Under the pieces are notes generated by a model. That model was not told the DNA's origin. It ran no database searches and saw nothing but the letters and a program-made list of their open reading frames with translations. From Rhodovulum euryhalinum (GTDB taxonomy: Bacteria > Pseudomonadota > Alphaproteobacteria > Rhodobacterales > Rhodobacteraceae): DNA of 64,000 nt. The position numbers were made by a program, and so were the translations under genes. Location: assembly GCF_004342445.1 (NCBI RefSeq), contig NZ_SLWW01000011.1:62001-126000 (forward strand). The letters are read 5' to 3'. Positions 26,947 through 36,831 of this stretch are shown here, one piece after another; the first letter of the stretch is position 1, and every line of letters starts with the position of its first letter.

Positions 26947-28086
26947 ATGTCTGCCCATCCCGCCCCCGCCCTTTCCGAACCGGCCCGCGACCTGAAGGAT
27001 CACAACATCGTTCCCGAAACGGTGGTTCCCGGCATCCTGTATGAAAAGCGCCCTGCCCGCACGCCGGACGGCGCCGTGGTGCCGGGTCTGTTCAACGCCT
27101 GGATCACGCTGGACAACCCGGCGCAGTTCAACTCGTACACGACAGAGATGGTGAAGGGCACGATCTTGGCCTTTCGCGCCGCCTCGAACGCACGCGACGT
27201 GGTGGCGGTGGTGTTCACCGGCGCGGGCGACAAGGCCTTCTGCACCGGCGGCAACACGAAGGAATACGCCGAGTACTACGCGGGCAACCCGCAGGAGTAT
27301 CGGCAATACATGCGGCTTTTCAACGATATGGTGTCCGCCATCCTGGGCTGCGACAAGCCGGTGATCTGCCGGGTGAACGGCATGCGCATCGGCGGCGGGC
27401 AGGAAATCGGCATGGCCTGCGATTTCTCGGTGGCGCAGGATCTGGCGCGATTCGGGCAGGCGGGGCCCAAGCACGGCTCGGCCCCCATCGGCGGCGCGAC
27501 CGACTTTCTGCCGGTGATGCTGGGCTGCGAGATGGCGATGGTCTCGGGCTCGCTGTGCGAACCGTGGTCGGCGCACAAGGCGTACCGTCTGGGCATGATC
27601 ACCGACATCGTGCCCGCGCTGAAACTGGACGGGCGGTTCGTGCCGAACCCCACCGTGGTCACCGACCGCTGGCTGGACGAGTTCGGCAAGATCGTCCACG
27701 GCGAGCCGCGCACCGGCGAAGAGGCTGCCGCGGGCCGCGAGGCGCTGAAGCGCGGCACGGTGGACCTTTCGCTGCTGGATGCCAGGGTCGAGGAGTTGTG
27801 CGCGAAGATCCTGCTGACCTTCCCCGACTGCTTTACCAAGACCATCGAGGAACTGCGCAAGCCCAAGATCGAAGCCTGGAACGCCAACAAGGAAAACAGC
27901 CGGGCGTGGCTGGCGCTGAACATGATGACCGAGGCGCGGGCGGGTTTCCGTGCCTTCAACGAGGGCTCCAGGGACGACCGCGAGATCGACTTTGTCGGCT
28001 TGCGCCAGGCGCTGGCCGCGGGCACGCCCTGGACCGATGACCTGACCGAAAGCCTGATGCCGAAAGCGCGCGGGGCGGCGAAATGA
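26947..28086 (+). CDS. oah: 6-oxocyclohex-1-ene-1-carbonyl-CoA hydrolase (ring opening)
   Basis: A 379-residue crotonase-superfamily enzyme starting MSAHPAPALSEPARDLKDHN. Residues such as AFCTGGNTKEYAEYYAGNPQ and CRVNGMRIGGGQEIGMACDF form the crotonase oxyanion hole. The long C-terminal part (FNEGSRDDREIDFVGLRQAL) is characteristic of Oah/BzdY. The enzyme adds two water molecules to the 6-oxo ring ester and opens the ring to 3-hydroxypimeloyl-CoA. Length fits the 375-380 residues of the family. The stop overlaps the dch start (ATGA), so the two are translationally coupled. Confidence 0.94.
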   Translation: MSAHPAPALSEPARDLKDHNIVPETVVPGILYEKRPARTPDGAVVPGLFNAWITLDNPAQFNSYTTEMVKGTILAFRAASNARDVVAVVFTGAGDKAFCTGGNTKEYAEYYAGNPQEYRQYMRLFNDMVSAILGCDKPVICRVNGMRIGGGQEIGMACDFSVAQDLARFGQAGPKHGSAPIGGATDFLPVMLGCEMAMVSGSLCEPWSAHKAYRLGMITDIVPALKLDGRFVPNPTVVTDRWLDEFGKIVHGEPRTGEEAAAGREALKRGTVDLSLLDARVEELCAKILLTFPDCFTKTIEELRKPKIEAWNANKENSRAWLALNMMTEARAGFRAFNEGSRDDREIDFVGLRQALAAGTPWTDDLTESLMPKARGAAK

Positions 28087-28853
28087 CCGCGAAGCCCCTG
28101 AAGGTCTGGCATGACCGGGACGGGCGCCTGCTGCGGCTGCGGCTGGCGCGCCCCAAGGCCAACATCGTCGATGCGCCGATGATTGCGGCCATCGACGCGG
28201 CGCTGGCCGAACACCTGGATGACCCGCGCCTGCTGGGCGTGCTGATCGACGCCGAGGGGCCGCATTTCAGTTTCGGCGCCAGCGTCGAGGAACACCTGCC
28301 CGGCCAGTACGAGGCGATGCTGAAGGGCTTTCACGCCCTCATCCTGCGGATCGTCGCCGCGCCGGTGCCTGTGCTGGTCGCGGTGCGCGGCCAGTGCCTG
28401 GGCGGCGGGATGGAGGTTGCCATTGCCGGAAACCTGATCTTCGCCGACCCCGACGCCCGCTTTGGCCAGCCGGAAATCGTGCTGGGGGTGTTCGCGCCGC
28501 CCGCCTCGGTCATCCTGCCCGAACGGATTGCGCGCTGCGCGGCCGAGGGGATGCTGTTCACTGGGCAATCCATCTCGGGCGCCGAGGCGCACCGGCTGGG
28601 CCTTGTCCATACCGTGACCGAGGACCCCGAGCGCGCCGCGCTGGACTGGTTCGACACCGGCATCGCCCCGCACAGCCCGTCGTCGCTGCGGCTGGCGGTG
28701 CGCGCGGCGCGGGGCGACTACGTTTGCCGTGTCCGCGACCGGCTGGCCCAGGCCGAAGACCTGTACCTGACCCACCTGATGCAGACCCCGGACGCCGTGG
28801 AGGGCCTGACCGCCTTTCTGGAAAAGCGCCCGGCCCAATGGGAGGCCCGCTGA
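28083..28853 (+). CDS. dch: Cyclohexa-1,5-diene-1-carbonyl-CoA hydratase
   Basis: A 256-residue crotonase-fold hydratase, MTAKPLKVWHDRDGRLLRLR at the N-terminus. It has FSFGASVEEHLPGQYEAMLK, the segment that follows the first oxyanion-hole residue in Dch/BadK-like enzymes, and AVRGQCLGGGMEVAIAGNLI. It hydrates the dienoyl-CoA made by benzoyl-CoA reductase to 6-hydroxycyclohex-1-ene-1-carbonyl-CoA, the substrate of Had. Its stop overlaps the bcrC start as TGATG. With Had and Oah it defines the Thauera-type route. The R. palustris-type cyclohexene route lacks this Had/Oah pair. Confidence 0.93.
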   Translation: MTAKPLKVWHDRDGRLLRLRLARPKANIVDAPMIAAIDAALAEHLDDPRLLGVLIDAEGPHFSFGASVEEHLPGQYEAMLKGFHALILRIVAAPVPVLVAVRGQCLGGGMEVAIAGNLIFADPDARFGQPEIVLGVFAPPASVILPERIARCAAEGMLFTGQSISGAEAHRLGLVHTVTEDPERAALDWFDTGIAPHSPSSLRLAVRAARGDYVCRVRDRLAQAEDLYLTHLMQTPDAVEGLTAFLEKRPAQWEAR

Positions 28854-30019
28854 TGCCCGCCACCACCGCAGAGACCGTCGCCCGCTGCCAGACGCTGTTC
28901 GACGACCTGGATTTCACCGCCGCCCGCGCCTGGAAAGAGGCCGCACCGGGCCGCAAGGTGGTGGGCTTCCTGCCGGTCTATGCGCCGCTGGAACTGATCC
29001 ACGCCGCGGGCTGCCTGCCCTTGGGCATCTTCGGCGGCGGCGACCGGATGGAGGTGATCCACGGCGACGCCTTCTATCAAAGCTATATCTGCCGCATCCC
29101 GCGGTCCACCGTCGAACTGGGCGTGACCGGGCGGCTGGATTTCGTGGACGGGATGATCTTTCCCTTCGTCTGCGACGTGATCCGCAACCTGTCAGGCATG
29201 TGGAAGATCATGTTCCCGCAGGTCTGGACCAAGTTCTTCGACACGCCGCAGAACTTCGACCCCGAGGTGGGCGGAGCCTATTACATCGAGGAACTGAAGG
29301 AACTGCGCGAGGGGCTGGAGCGGCTGACCGGCCGTCCGATCACTGACGCAGCCCTGCGCGCCTCGATCCTGCATTACAACGAGAACCGGCGGCTGGTCCG
29401 GGCAGTCTATGACTTCCGCGCCAACGCGCCGTGGAAGGCGCCGGCCTCGGAGGTCTATTTGCTGATGCGGGCCGGGCTGATGATGCCGGTCGAGGACCAT
29501 AACGGCATGCTCGCCGACTACCTTGACGCCGCCGAGGCCGAGGATCGGCCGCGCCGGGACAACGTGCGGATCGCGATCTACGGCTCGTTCTGCGAACAGC
29601 CCCCCCTGAACCTGATCAAGTCGGTCGAGATGGCCGGCTGCTACGTGGTCGAGGACGATTACGCGCTGGTGAACCGCTTCCTGACCGAGGACGTGCCGGT
29701 CGATGGCGACCCGATCGAGGCGCTGGCCACGGCCTACCTGACGAAGTCGGTCGAGACCTCGTGCAAATACGTGCCCAGGGAAGAGGACAAGGGCCGGTTC
29801 CACATCGCCCAGATCCGCAAGGCGCGGGCCGAGGGGGTGATCTACGCAAGCCCGTCATTCTGCGATCCCGCGCTGCTGGATCGTCCGATGATCGCGCGGC
29901 GCCTGACCGAGGCGGGGATCCCCCACATCTCGTTCAAGTACGCCGAGAATTCCGGCCAGATGCAGCCCATCCGGGAACAGGCCGGCACCTTTGCCGATTC
30001 CATCAAGCTCTGGAGCTAG
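28853..30019 (+). CDS. bcrC: Benzoyl-CoA reductase subunit C
   Basis: A 388-residue subunit of the ATP-dependent class I benzoyl-CoA reductase, of the 2-hydroxyglutaryl-CoA dehydratase D family. Cysteines 54, 80 and 107 (HAAGCLPLGIFGGGD, SYICRIPRSTVE, FPFVCDVIRNLSGMW) are the set expected to hold a [4Fe-4S] cluster. With BcrB it forms the ring-reducing half of the enzyme. Start ATG 28853 overlaps the dch stop. The gene order C-B-A-D is that of Thauera. The oxygen-sensitive enzyme works in the cytoplasm and hydrolyses two ATP per two electrons transferred. Confidence 0.95.
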   Translation: MPATTAETVARCQTLFDDLDFTAARAWKEAAPGRKVVGFLPVYAPLELIHAAGCLPLGIFGGGDRMEVIHGDAFYQSYICRIPRSTVELGVTGRLDFVDGMIFPFVCDVIRNLSGMWKIMFPQVWTKFFDTPQNFDPEVGGAYYIEELKELREGLERLTGRPITDAALRASILHYNENRRLVRAVYDFRANAPWKAPASEVYLLMRAGLMMPVEDHNGMLADYLDAAEAEDRPRRDNVRIAIYGSFCEQPPLNLIKSVEMAGCYVVEDDYALVNRFLTEDVPVDGDPIEALATAYLTKSVETSCKYVPREEDKGRFHIAQIRKARAEGVIYASPSFCDPALLDRPMIARRLTEAGIPHISFKYAENSGQMQPIREQAGTFADSIKLWS

Positions 30020-30022
30020 GCC

Positions 30023-31306
30023 ATGTCCGATGCCGTCAAGGAACCCTCGATGCTCCTGCAGAAGGAGCTGATCGCCCGCAATTACGACGCCATCACCTCG
30101 GCACGCGAGACGGGGCGCAAGGTGTCCTCGACCTTCGTGCCCGGCAACCTGAACGAGCTGCTGCTGTGCTTTGGCATCGTCAACAACCTGCCCGAGATCA
30201 ACGCCATCCAGAACGGGATGCGCAAGCTGTCGGGCGACTACATCATGACGGCCGAGAAATCGGGCCATTCCGAGGACGTGTGCACCTACGTCAAGGCCGA
30301 CATCGGCATGATGGGCAAGGGCAACATCGCGCCGAACGGCAAGCCGTTCCCGAACCCCGACGTGCTGCTGCTGTCCTACACGGGCTGCTACACCTTCATG
30401 AAGTGGTTCGAACTGCTGCGCGAAGAGTACAAGTGCCCGACGCTGATGCTGCATGTCCCCTACGAGGGCGACGGGCAGTCGACCAAGAACATGCGCGACT
30501 ACATCGTCAAGCAGTTGAAAGAGGTCATCATTCCCGGCCTCGAAGAGGTCTCGGGCGTCAAGTTCGACATCGACCGGCTGCGCGAGGCGCTGCGCAATTC
30601 CGCCCGGGCCGAGGATGACCTGGTCTGGGTGCTGGAACAGGGCAAGCGCACGCCGTCGCCGATCGACGCCTATTTCGGCGGCGTCTATTACATCGGGCCG
30701 ATCTTCACCGCCTTCCGCGGCACGACCGACGCCATCGACTATTACCGGACGCTGCGGGCCGAGGTGCAGGCCCGCGCCGATGCCGGGCTCGGGCCGCTGA
30801 TGCCCGACGGGACCACGCTGAGCGAGCAGAAATACCGGCTGGTGGTCGAGGGCCCGCCCAACTGGACCCATTTCCGCGAGTTCTGGAAGATGTTCTCGGA
30901 CGAGGGCGCGGTCGTGGTGGCCTCGACCTATACCAAGGTCGGCGGAATGTATGATTTCGGCTTCCGCCACGATCCGGACAACCCGTTGGAGTCGCTCGCG
31001 GATTACTGCCTGGGCTGCTACACCAACCGCAATCTGCCCAGCCGCGTCGAGATCCTGACGAAGTATATCGAGGAGTATCAGGCGGACGGTTTGCTGACCA
31101 ATTCCATCAAGTCGTGCAACAGCTTTTCGGCCGGTCAGCTGATGATGATGCGCGAGGTCGAGAAACGCACCGGAAAGCCCGGCGCCTTCATCGAGACCGA
31201 TCTTGTGGACCCGCGCTACTTCTCGGCCGCGAACGTCAAGAACCGGCTCGAAAGCTATTTCCAGATGATCGAACAGAAGCGCCGCGGCGGATCGCGGGCC
31301 GCCTGA
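30023..31306 (+). CDS. bcrB: Benzoyl-CoA reductase subunit B
   Basis: A 427-residue partner of BcrC, starting 3 bases after its stop. Conserved cysteines lie in LLLSYTGCYTFMKWFELL, LADYCLGCYTNRNLPSR and NSIKSCNSFSAGQ, consistent with a [4Fe-4S] cluster at the substrate site. GKVSSTFVPGNLNELL-like and YYIGPIFTAFRGT segments are typical of BcrB/BadE/BzdO. Together the two subunits bind benzoyl-CoA and pass electrons to the aromatic ring. No truncation or frameshift is seen. Confidence 0.95.
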   Translation: MSDAVKEPSMLLQKELIARNYDAITSARETGRKVSSTFVPGNLNELLLCFGIVNNLPEINAIQNGMRKLSGDYIMTAEKSGHSEDVCTYVKADIGMMGKGNIAPNGKPFPNPDVLLLSYTGCYTFMKWFELLREEYKCPTLMLHVPYEGDGQSTKNMRDYIVKQLKEVIIPGLEEVSGVKFDIDRLREALRNSARAEDDLVWVLEQGKRTPSPIDAYFGGVYYIGPIFTAFRGTTDAIDYYRTLRAEVQARADAGLGPLMPDGTTLSEQKYRLVVEGPPNWTHFREFWKMFSDEGAVVVASTYTKVGGMYDFGFRHDPDNPLESLADYCLGCYTNRNLPSRVEILTKYIEEYQADGLLTNSIKSCNSFSAGQLMMMREVEKRTGKPGAFIETDLVDPRYFSAANVKNRLESYFQMIEQKRRGGSRAA

Positions 31307-31318
31307 GGGAGACCATAC

Positions 31319-32611
31319 ATGCAGTGCTTCATCGGAATCGACCTCGGCTCGACCACCACCAAGGCGGTGGTCATGGACGAAAACCTGCAGGTGCTGGGCC
31401 GCGGCATCACCAATTCGCGGTCGAACTACGACACGGCGGCCAAGGTGTCGAAGCAGGAGGCGATGATCGACACCCGCCTGACGCTGTTCCGCCGGGCACT
31501 GGCGGACGTGCCGGGGGCGGCCGGGCATGTCGACGAGATCCTCGCCGATCTGGAACGCAACTTCCGCCGCATCCAGTTCCTGGAACAACTGGAGGACCTG
31601 GAGGCCACCGCGATCGGCAACATCCGCGGCCCCCGCTTCGAAGGCAGGGAGGCCGCCGTCCGCGAGGTGCTGGAAGAGACCTTCCGCCGGTTGCGCGACA
31701 AGTCGGCCGCACTCTTCGCGCCCGGCGCCCGGCGCAAGTCCGACTTCTTCCGCGATCTGGCCGGGGCCGATTTCATGCAGGTCGGCGAGGCGGTCAGCAA
31801 GGCGGCGGGCCTGCCGTTCGACCTGATCCTGAACCTCTACGACAAATCCATCATCGAGGTGGAAAACCGCCCCCCCGCCGGCGAAATGGAGGCCAAGTTC
31901 CTGCGCGCGCTCGAGTCCGGGACGATGGAGGCGGGCACCATCGCAGCCCCCGTCCAGGCGGCCCTGGCGATCCCGCTGGAAGAAACCTATGTGGTCGGCA
32001 CCGGCTATGGCCGGGTGCGCCTGCCCTTCCCGAAAGAGCATATCCGCTCAGAAATCCTGTGCCACGGGCTGGGCGCGCACATGATGTATCCGGGCACCCG
32101 CACGGTGCTGGACATCGGCGGGCAGGATACCAAGGGCATTCAGGTCGATCCCGCGGGCATCGTCGAGAATTTCCAGATGAACGACCGCTGCGCCGCGGGC
32201 TGTGGCCGCTACCTGGGCTATATCGCCGACGAGATGAACATGGGGCTCCATGAGCTTGGCCCGCTGGCCATGGCCTCGACCAAGCAGGTGCGCATCAACT
32301 CGACCTGCACGGTCTTTGCGGGCGCGGAATTGCGCGACCGTCTGGCGCTGGGCGAAAAGCGCGAGGATATCCTGGCCGGTCTGCACCGGGCGATCATCCT
32401 GCGCGCGATGTCGATCCTGTCGCGCGCGGGCGGGGTCAAGGACCAGTTCACCTTCACCGGGGGCGTGGCCAAGAACGAGGCCGCGGTGCGCGAATTGCGC
32501 AAGCTGATCAAGGAAAACTACGGCGACGTCCAGATCAACATCGACCCGGACTCGATCTACACCGGCGCGCTGGGCGGGGCGACCTTCGCCGCCCGCGCCG
32601 TCCTGAACTGA
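31319..32611 (+). CDS. bcrA: Benzoyl-CoA reductase subunit A (ATPase/electron activator)
   Basis: A 430-residue ASKHA-fold protein of the BadF/BadG/BcrA/BcrD family. Phosphate-binding loops are [14 protein letters not shown] near the N-terminus and [14 protein letters not shown]. Cysteines in [14 protein letters not shown] (near residue 291) and [11 protein letters not shown] provide ligands for the [4Fe-4S] cluster shared between subunits A and D. It hydrolyses ATP to drive electrons from reduced ferredoxin to the BC half. It is about 150 residues longer than subunit D because of an insertion after the first loop, as in other BcrA/BadF proteins. Confidence 0.95.
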   Translation: MQCFIGIDLGSTTTKAVVMDENLQVLGRGITNSRSNYDTAAKVSKQEAMIDTRLTLFRRALADVPGAAGHVDEILADLERNFRRIQFLEQLEDLEATAIGNIRGPRFEGREAAVREVLEETFRRLRDKSAALFAPGARRKSDFFRDLAGADFMQVGEAVSKAAGLPFDLILNLYDKSIIEVENRPPAGEMEAKFLRALESGTMEAGTIAAPVQAALAIPLEETYVVGTGYGRVRLPFPKEHIRSEILCHGLGAHMMYPGTRTVLDIGGQDTKGIQVDPAGIVENFQMNDRCAAGCGRYLGYIADEMNMGLHELGPLAMASTKQVRINSTCTVFAGAELRDRLALGEKREDILAGLHRAIILRAMSILSRAGGVKDQFTFTGGVAKNEAAVRELRKLIKENYGDVQINIDPDSIYTGALGGATFAARAVLN

Positions 32612-32623
32612 GGGAGGACCCCC

Positions 32624-33466
32624 ATGACCGCCATCATCACCGCAGGCATCGACATCGGCTCGGGTTGCATCAAGACCGTGCTGTTCCGCGTCGACGGCGA
32701 AACCGTCGAATGGCTGGACAAGGACGTGGCCCGCATCCGCAACCGCGATCCGTTTCTTCTGACCGACGAAACCTATGACGCGATGCTGGCCCGGCAGGGC
32801 CTTTGCCGCGAGGATGTCGCCTATGTCGCCTCGACCGGCGACGCCGAGGCGCTGCGGTTTGCCACGGGGCATTTCTACTCGATGACGACGCATGGCCGCG
32901 GCGCGGTCTACCTGAACGACCGGGCGCGCTCGGTGCTGGATATCGGCGCGCTGAACGGGCGGGCGATCCGGATCGACGACAGCGGCAAGGTGCTGGGCTA
33001 CCGGATGACCAGCCAGTGTGCCTCGGGGTCTGGGCAGTTCCTCGAAAACATCGCCCGCTACCTCGGCATCGCCCAGGATGAGATCGGCCAGCTTTCGAAA
33101 TCGGCCGACGCGCCGGAAAAGGTGTCCTCGATCTGTGCCGTGCTGGCCGAGACCGACGTGATCAACATGGTTTCGCGCGGCATTTCGGCTGCGAACATTC
33201 TCAAGGGGATCCATGTCTCGATGGCGACGCGGCTGGCCAAACTGCTGAAGGCCATCGGCGCGACCGAGGGTGTCGTGCAGATGACCGGGGGGCTTGCGCT
33301 GGACGAGGGCCTGGTCGCGGCGCTGAACGAGGCGCTGGCGGCCGAGAACATGGCGCTGACGGCCCAGAGCCACGCAGACGCGATCCATGCGGGTGCGATC
33401 GGCGCTGCCCTGTGGGGCGCGTTCCGCCACCAGAAGCTTGCCCTTCTGGACGAGATGGCCGCCTGA
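32624..33466 (+). CDS. bcrD: Benzoyl-CoA reductase subunit D (ATPase/electron activator)
   Basis: A 280-residue second ASKHA subunit. GIDIGSGCIKTVLF and SVLDIGALNGRAIRI are the nucleotide-binding loops. TSQCASGSGQFLENIARYL and VSSICAVLAETDVI hold the cysteines that complete the bridging [4Fe-4S] cluster with subunit A. It forms the AD half of the complex. It is the last reductase gene; a 67-base GC-rich gap with possible hairpins separates it from fixA, but no terminator with a T tract is present. Read-through into fix is therefore likely. Confidence 0.95.
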   Translation: MTAIITAGIDIGSGCIKTVLFRVDGETVEWLDKDVARIRNRDPFLLTDETYDAMLARQGLCREDVAYVASTGDAEALRFATGHFYSMTTHGRGAVYLNDRARSVLDIGALNGRAIRIDDSGKVLGYRMTSQCASGSGQFLENIARYLGIAQDEIGQLSKSADAPEKVSSICAVLAETDVINMVSRGISAANILKGIHVSMATRLAKLLKAIGATEGVVQMTGGLALDEGLVAALNEALAAENMALTAQSHADAIHAGAIGAALWGAFRHQKLALLDEMAA

Positions 33467-33533
33467 CACGGCCTTGGCGGCGCGCCGGGGCGCGGCGCCC
33501 TTTCCCGTCTCCGAGCTTTGACGAGGTCCCACC

Positions 33534-34403
33534 ATGACGCGGCTGGCCCGTGAGTTCCATTCGGTCGTCTGCATCAAGCAGGTGCCCGACAGCGCGCAGA
33601 TCCGCGTTCACCCGGTGACCAACACGATCATGCGCCAGGGCGTGCCCACGATCATCAACCCCTACGACCTCTTCGCGCTGGAAGAGGCGATGCGGCTGAG
33701 GGACGAATACGGCGGCACCGTCACCGTGCTGACGATGGGTCCGCCGATGGCAGAGGACGCACTGAGGCGTGCGCTGGGGCTGGGTGCGAACAGGGCTGTT
33801 CTGATCACCGACCGGCGTTTCGCGGGCTCGGACACGCTGGCAACCTCCTTCGCGCTGTCGAAGGCCCTGACCAGGATCGGCGAAGAGCACCCGATCGACA
33901 TCGTCTTCACCGGCAAGCAGACGATCGACGGCGACACCGCGCAGGTCGGCCCCGGCATCGCGCGCCGGCTGGGGCTGAACCAGTTGACCTATGTTGCCGC
34001 CATCGACGCGCTCGACCGAGACGGGGCCACGATCACGCTGCGCCGCCGGTCGGAAGGGGGTGTGCAGGTGCTGCGCTCCAGGCTTCCCTGCCTGATCACC
34101 ATGCTGGAAGACACCAACACCCTGCGCCGGGGCACGATTCAGGACATGCTGCGCGCCGCGCGTGCGCCGGTCACCACCTGGTCGGCCGAGGAGGCCGGGA
34201 TCGCGGATCCGATGCAATGCGGGCTGCGCGGTTCGCCCACCGTGGTCAAGCGGGTTTTTGCGCCGCGGCCGCGTGCGGACAAGGCCGAGATGGTGGTGGT
34301 CGAGGGCAAGACACCCGCGCAGACCGCCGACGCGGTTCTGGACCTGCTGTTCGCGCAGAGCCCGAACCTCGAAGCGGCGCTGTCCGCCCGATTCAAGTCC
34401 TGA
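33534..34403 (+). CDS. fixA: Electron transfer flavoprotein beta subunit FixA
   Basis: A 289-residue ETF-beta/FixA protein starting MTRLAREFHSVVCIKQVPDS. VVCIKQVPD, the DLFALEEAMRLRDEYGG segment and VFTGKQTIDGDTAQVGPGIA are family signatures. In diazotrophs FixAB binds FAD and bifurcates NADH electrons between ubiquinone (via FixC) and ferredoxin (via FixX). Here it stands directly behind bcrD on the same strand, with fixB 12 bases downstream, so a role in supplying ferredoxin for benzoyl-CoA reduction is more likely than nitrogen fixation. No nif genes are in the window. Confidence 0.92.
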   Translation: MTRLAREFHSVVCIKQVPDSAQIRVHPVTNTIMRQGVPTIINPYDLFALEEAMRLRDEYGGTVTVLTMGPPMAEDALRRALGLGANRAVLITDRRFAGSDTLATSFALSKALTRIGEEHPIDIVFTGKQTIDGDTAQVGPGIARRLGLNQLTYVAAIDALDRDGATITLRRRSEGGVQVLRSRLPCLITMLEDTNTLRRGTIQDMLRAARAPVTTWSAEEAGIADPMQCGLRGSPTVVKRVFAPRPRADKAEMVVVEGKTPAQTADAVLDLLFAQSPNLEAALSARFKS

Positions 34404-34415
34404 GGAGATCGTGCC

Positions 34416-35507
34416 ATGGCTGACGCCCCCCAGCAACCCGCCGGCGGCCGCGCCGCGATGCAGATGCAGCTTGCCGCGAAGTTCAAGGATTACAGGCACG
34501 TCTGGGTGTTCGTCGAGATCGAGCGGGGGTGCGTCCATCCCGTCTCGTGGGAGTTGATGGGCGAAGGCCGCAAGCTGGCCGACGACTTGGGCGTGGATCT
34601 CTGCGCCGTGGTTCTGGGCCCCCGCACCGACGACACCAAGGCGGCCATCAGCCAGACGTATCACTACGGCGCGGATATCTGCTACATCTGCGAGGATCCG
34701 CTGCTGGCCGATTACCGCAACGAGCCCTATACCCGGGCGCTGACCGGCCTGGTCGACAAGTACCAGCCGGAAATCCTGCTGCTGGGCGCGACGCCTCTGG
34801 GCCGTGATCTTGCGGGGTCGGTGGCGACCATGCTTCAGACGGGCCTGACGGCGGATTCGACCGAGCTGAGGATCGCCGACGACAAGTCGCTGGCCGCCAC
34901 CCGGCCCACCTTCGGCGGCACGCTTCTGTGCACGATCCACACGCTGAACCACCGCCCGCAGATGGCGACCGTTCGCCCCCGCGTGATGGCCATGCCCGAG
35001 CCCGACCGGTCGCGTACGGGCCGGATGGTCTGGCACTCGCTCGGGATGGCCGAGGGCGACATCGTCACCAAGGTGCTGGAATTCGTCTCGGACGCCCGGA
35101 TCGAGAAGGCGAACTTGGCCTATGCCGATATCGTCGTGGCGGGGGGCATGGGGTTGCGGCAACCCGGCAACCTGGCGCTGGTGCAGCGGCTGGCCGAGGT
35201 GGTGGGCGGCGAATGGGGCGTCTCGCGGCCCCTGGTGCAGAAGGGCTGGGCGCCCGCCGAGCGCCAGATCGGCCAGACCGGCACCACGATCCGGCCTAGG
35301 CTCTACATCGCGGCCGGCATCTCGGGGGCGATCCAGCACCGGGTCGGGGTCGAGGGCTCGGACCTGATCGTCGCGATCAATACCGACCCCGATGCCAGGA
35401 TCTTCGACGTCGCCCATCTGGGCGTGGTGGCCGATGCGCTGACGATACTTCCGGCGCTGGCCGATGCCTTCGCCCGCCGGCTCCCGGGCCGCGCGCTGGC
35501 AAGCTGA
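34416..35507 (+). CDS. fixB: Electron transfer flavoprotein alpha subunit FixB
   Basis: A 363-residue ETF-alpha/FixB. The N-terminal domain ([20 protein letters not shown]) is followed by the C-terminal FAD-binding domain, with [39 protein letters not shown] and [17 protein letters not shown]. These place it in the FixB rather than the beta-oxidation EtfA branch, since it has an N-terminal extension of about 30 residues. It pairs with FixA to hold the bifurcating FAD. fixC follows after 13 bases. Confidence 0.92.
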   Translation: MADAPQQPAGGRAAMQMQLAAKFKDYRHVWVFVEIERGCVHPVSWELMGEGRKLADDLGVDLCAVVLGPRTDDTKAAISQTYHYGADICYICEDPLLADYRNEPYTRALTGLVDKYQPEILLLGATPLGRDLAGSVATMLQTGLTADSTELRIADDKSLAATRPTFGGTLLCTIHTLNHRPQMATVRPRVMAMPEPDRSRTGRMVWHSLGMAEGDIVTKVLEFVSDARIEKANLAYADIVVAGGMGLRQPGNLALVQRLAEVVGGEWGVSRPLVQKGWAPAERQIGQTGTTIRPRLYIAAGISGAIQHRVGVEGSDLIVAINTDPDARIFDVAHLGVVADALTILPALADAFARRLPGRALAS

Positions 35508-35520
35508 GGAGGACCTACCG

Positions 35521-36831
35521 ATGCCTGTGGAACATTTCGATGCGATCGTCGTGGGGGCCGGGCCTTCGGGCAACGCGGCCGCCTACACGATGGGCAAGGC
35601 GGGGATGAACGTGCTGCAGATCGACCGGGGTGAATATCCCGGATCGAAGAACGTGCAGGGCGCGATCCTTTATTCCGACGCGCTGGAACGGATGATCCCC
35701 GACTTCCGCGAGACCGCACCGCTTGAACGTCATGTGGTCGAACAACGGTTCTGGATGCTGGACGAAAAGTCCCATACCGGCACCCATCACCGGTCCGACA
35801 GCTTCAACGAGGAGCGGCCCAACCGCTATACCATCCTGCGGGCCCAGTTCGACAAGTGGTTCGCGAAACAGGTGCGCGCGGCGGGTGTCACGCTGATCAC
35901 CGAGACCACGGTGATCGAGCTGGTCCGCAATGCCGAGGGCAGGGTGATCGGCGTGCTGACCGACCGCGAGGGTGGCCCGGTCCATGCCGACGTGGTGGTG
36001 CTGGGCGAGGGCGTGAACGGGCTGGTGGCGCAGCGGTCGGGGTTGCGCCCGGAACTGCGGCCCCAGCATGTCGCATTGGCGGTGAAGGAGACCCACTTCC
36101 TGCCCGAAGAGACGATCCGCGAACGGTTCAACCTGTCGGACGAGAACGAGGGCGTGGTGATCGAGGTTCTGGGCTCGGTCAGTTCGGGCATGGTCGGTAC
36201 AGGGTTCCTGTACACCAACAGGGAGTCGATCTCGATCGGGGTCGGCTGCCTCGTGTCGGACTTTGCCGAGAAGCAGATCCCGCCCTACGCATTGCTCGAC
36301 AGGTTCAAGAACCACCCCTCGGTCCGGCCGCTGCTGAAGGGGGCCGAGATGAAGGAATACGTCGCCCACCTGATCCCCGAGGGTGGCTATGACGCGATCC
36401 CGAAACTGACCGGCGATGGCTGGCTGATCGTGGGCGATGCCGGGCAGTTCGTGAACGCGGTGCACCGCGAGGGGTCGAACCTGGCGATGACCACCGGCCG
36501 GATCGCGGGTGAGTGCCTGGCGCGGCTCAAGGCCGAAGGCCGGCCTGCGACCGAGGCGAACCTCAAGGTCTACCGCGACGCGCTGGAACAGAGCTTCGTC
36601 CTGAAGGACCTGAGGAAATACCGGAAGATTCCGAAGCTGTTGAAGCAGAACCGCCAGCTCTTCACCACCTGGCCCGCGGTCATCAATCGTTCGATGCAGG
36701 CGTTCCTGCGTGTGGACGGGCGCGACAAGCGGGCGAAGGAGGCAGAGATCCTGCGGGGCCTGAAGACGGCCCGCGGCAACTGGCTGAACGTGGCGGCCGA
36801 CATGGTCAAGGTGGCGAGGGCATGGCGATGA
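35521..36831 (+). CDS. fixC: FixC flavoprotein (ETF:quinone oxidoreductase-like)
   Basis: A 436-residue flavoprotein starting [20 protein letters not shown] at ATG 35521, preceded by GAGGAGG. The dinucleotide motif G12-X-G14-X2-G17 is at the N-terminus, and the second FAD region [20 protein letters not shown] is near residue 300. FixC lacks the C-terminal iron-sulfur domain of mitochondrial ETF-QO; that part is supplied by the separate FixX. In bifurcation it passes the higher-potential electron to quinone. Its stop overlaps the fixX start as ATGA. Confidence 0.92.
   Translation: MPVEHFDAIVVGAGPSGNAAAYTMGKAGMNVLQIDRGEYPGSKNVQGAILYSDALERMIPDFRETAPLERHVVEQRFWMLDEKSHTGTHHRSDSFNEERPNRYTILRAQFDKWFAKQVRAAGVTLITETTVIELVRNAEGRVIGVLTDREGGPVHADVVVLGEGVNGLVAQRSGLRPELRPQHVALAVKETHFLPEETIRERFNLSDENEGVVIEVLGSVSSGMVGTGFLYTNRESISIGVGCLVSDFAEKQIPPYALLDRFKNHPSVRPLLKGAEMKEYVAHLIPEGGYDAIPKLTGDGWLIVGDAGQFVNAVHREGSNLAMTTGRIAGECLARLKAEGRPATEANLKVYRDALEQSFVLKDLRKYRKIPKLLKQNRQLFTTWPAVINRSMQAFLRVDGRDKRAKEAEILRGLKTARGNWLNVAADMVKVARAWR

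Noticed and set aside
28853-33466. 2-hydroxyglutaryl-CoA dehydratase or CO-dehydrogenase-like activator in place of benzoyl-CoA reductase
   Set aside because: Two catalytic and two separate ATPase subunits in the order C-B-A-D, with Had, Oah and Dch adjacent, match benzoyl-CoA reductase only.
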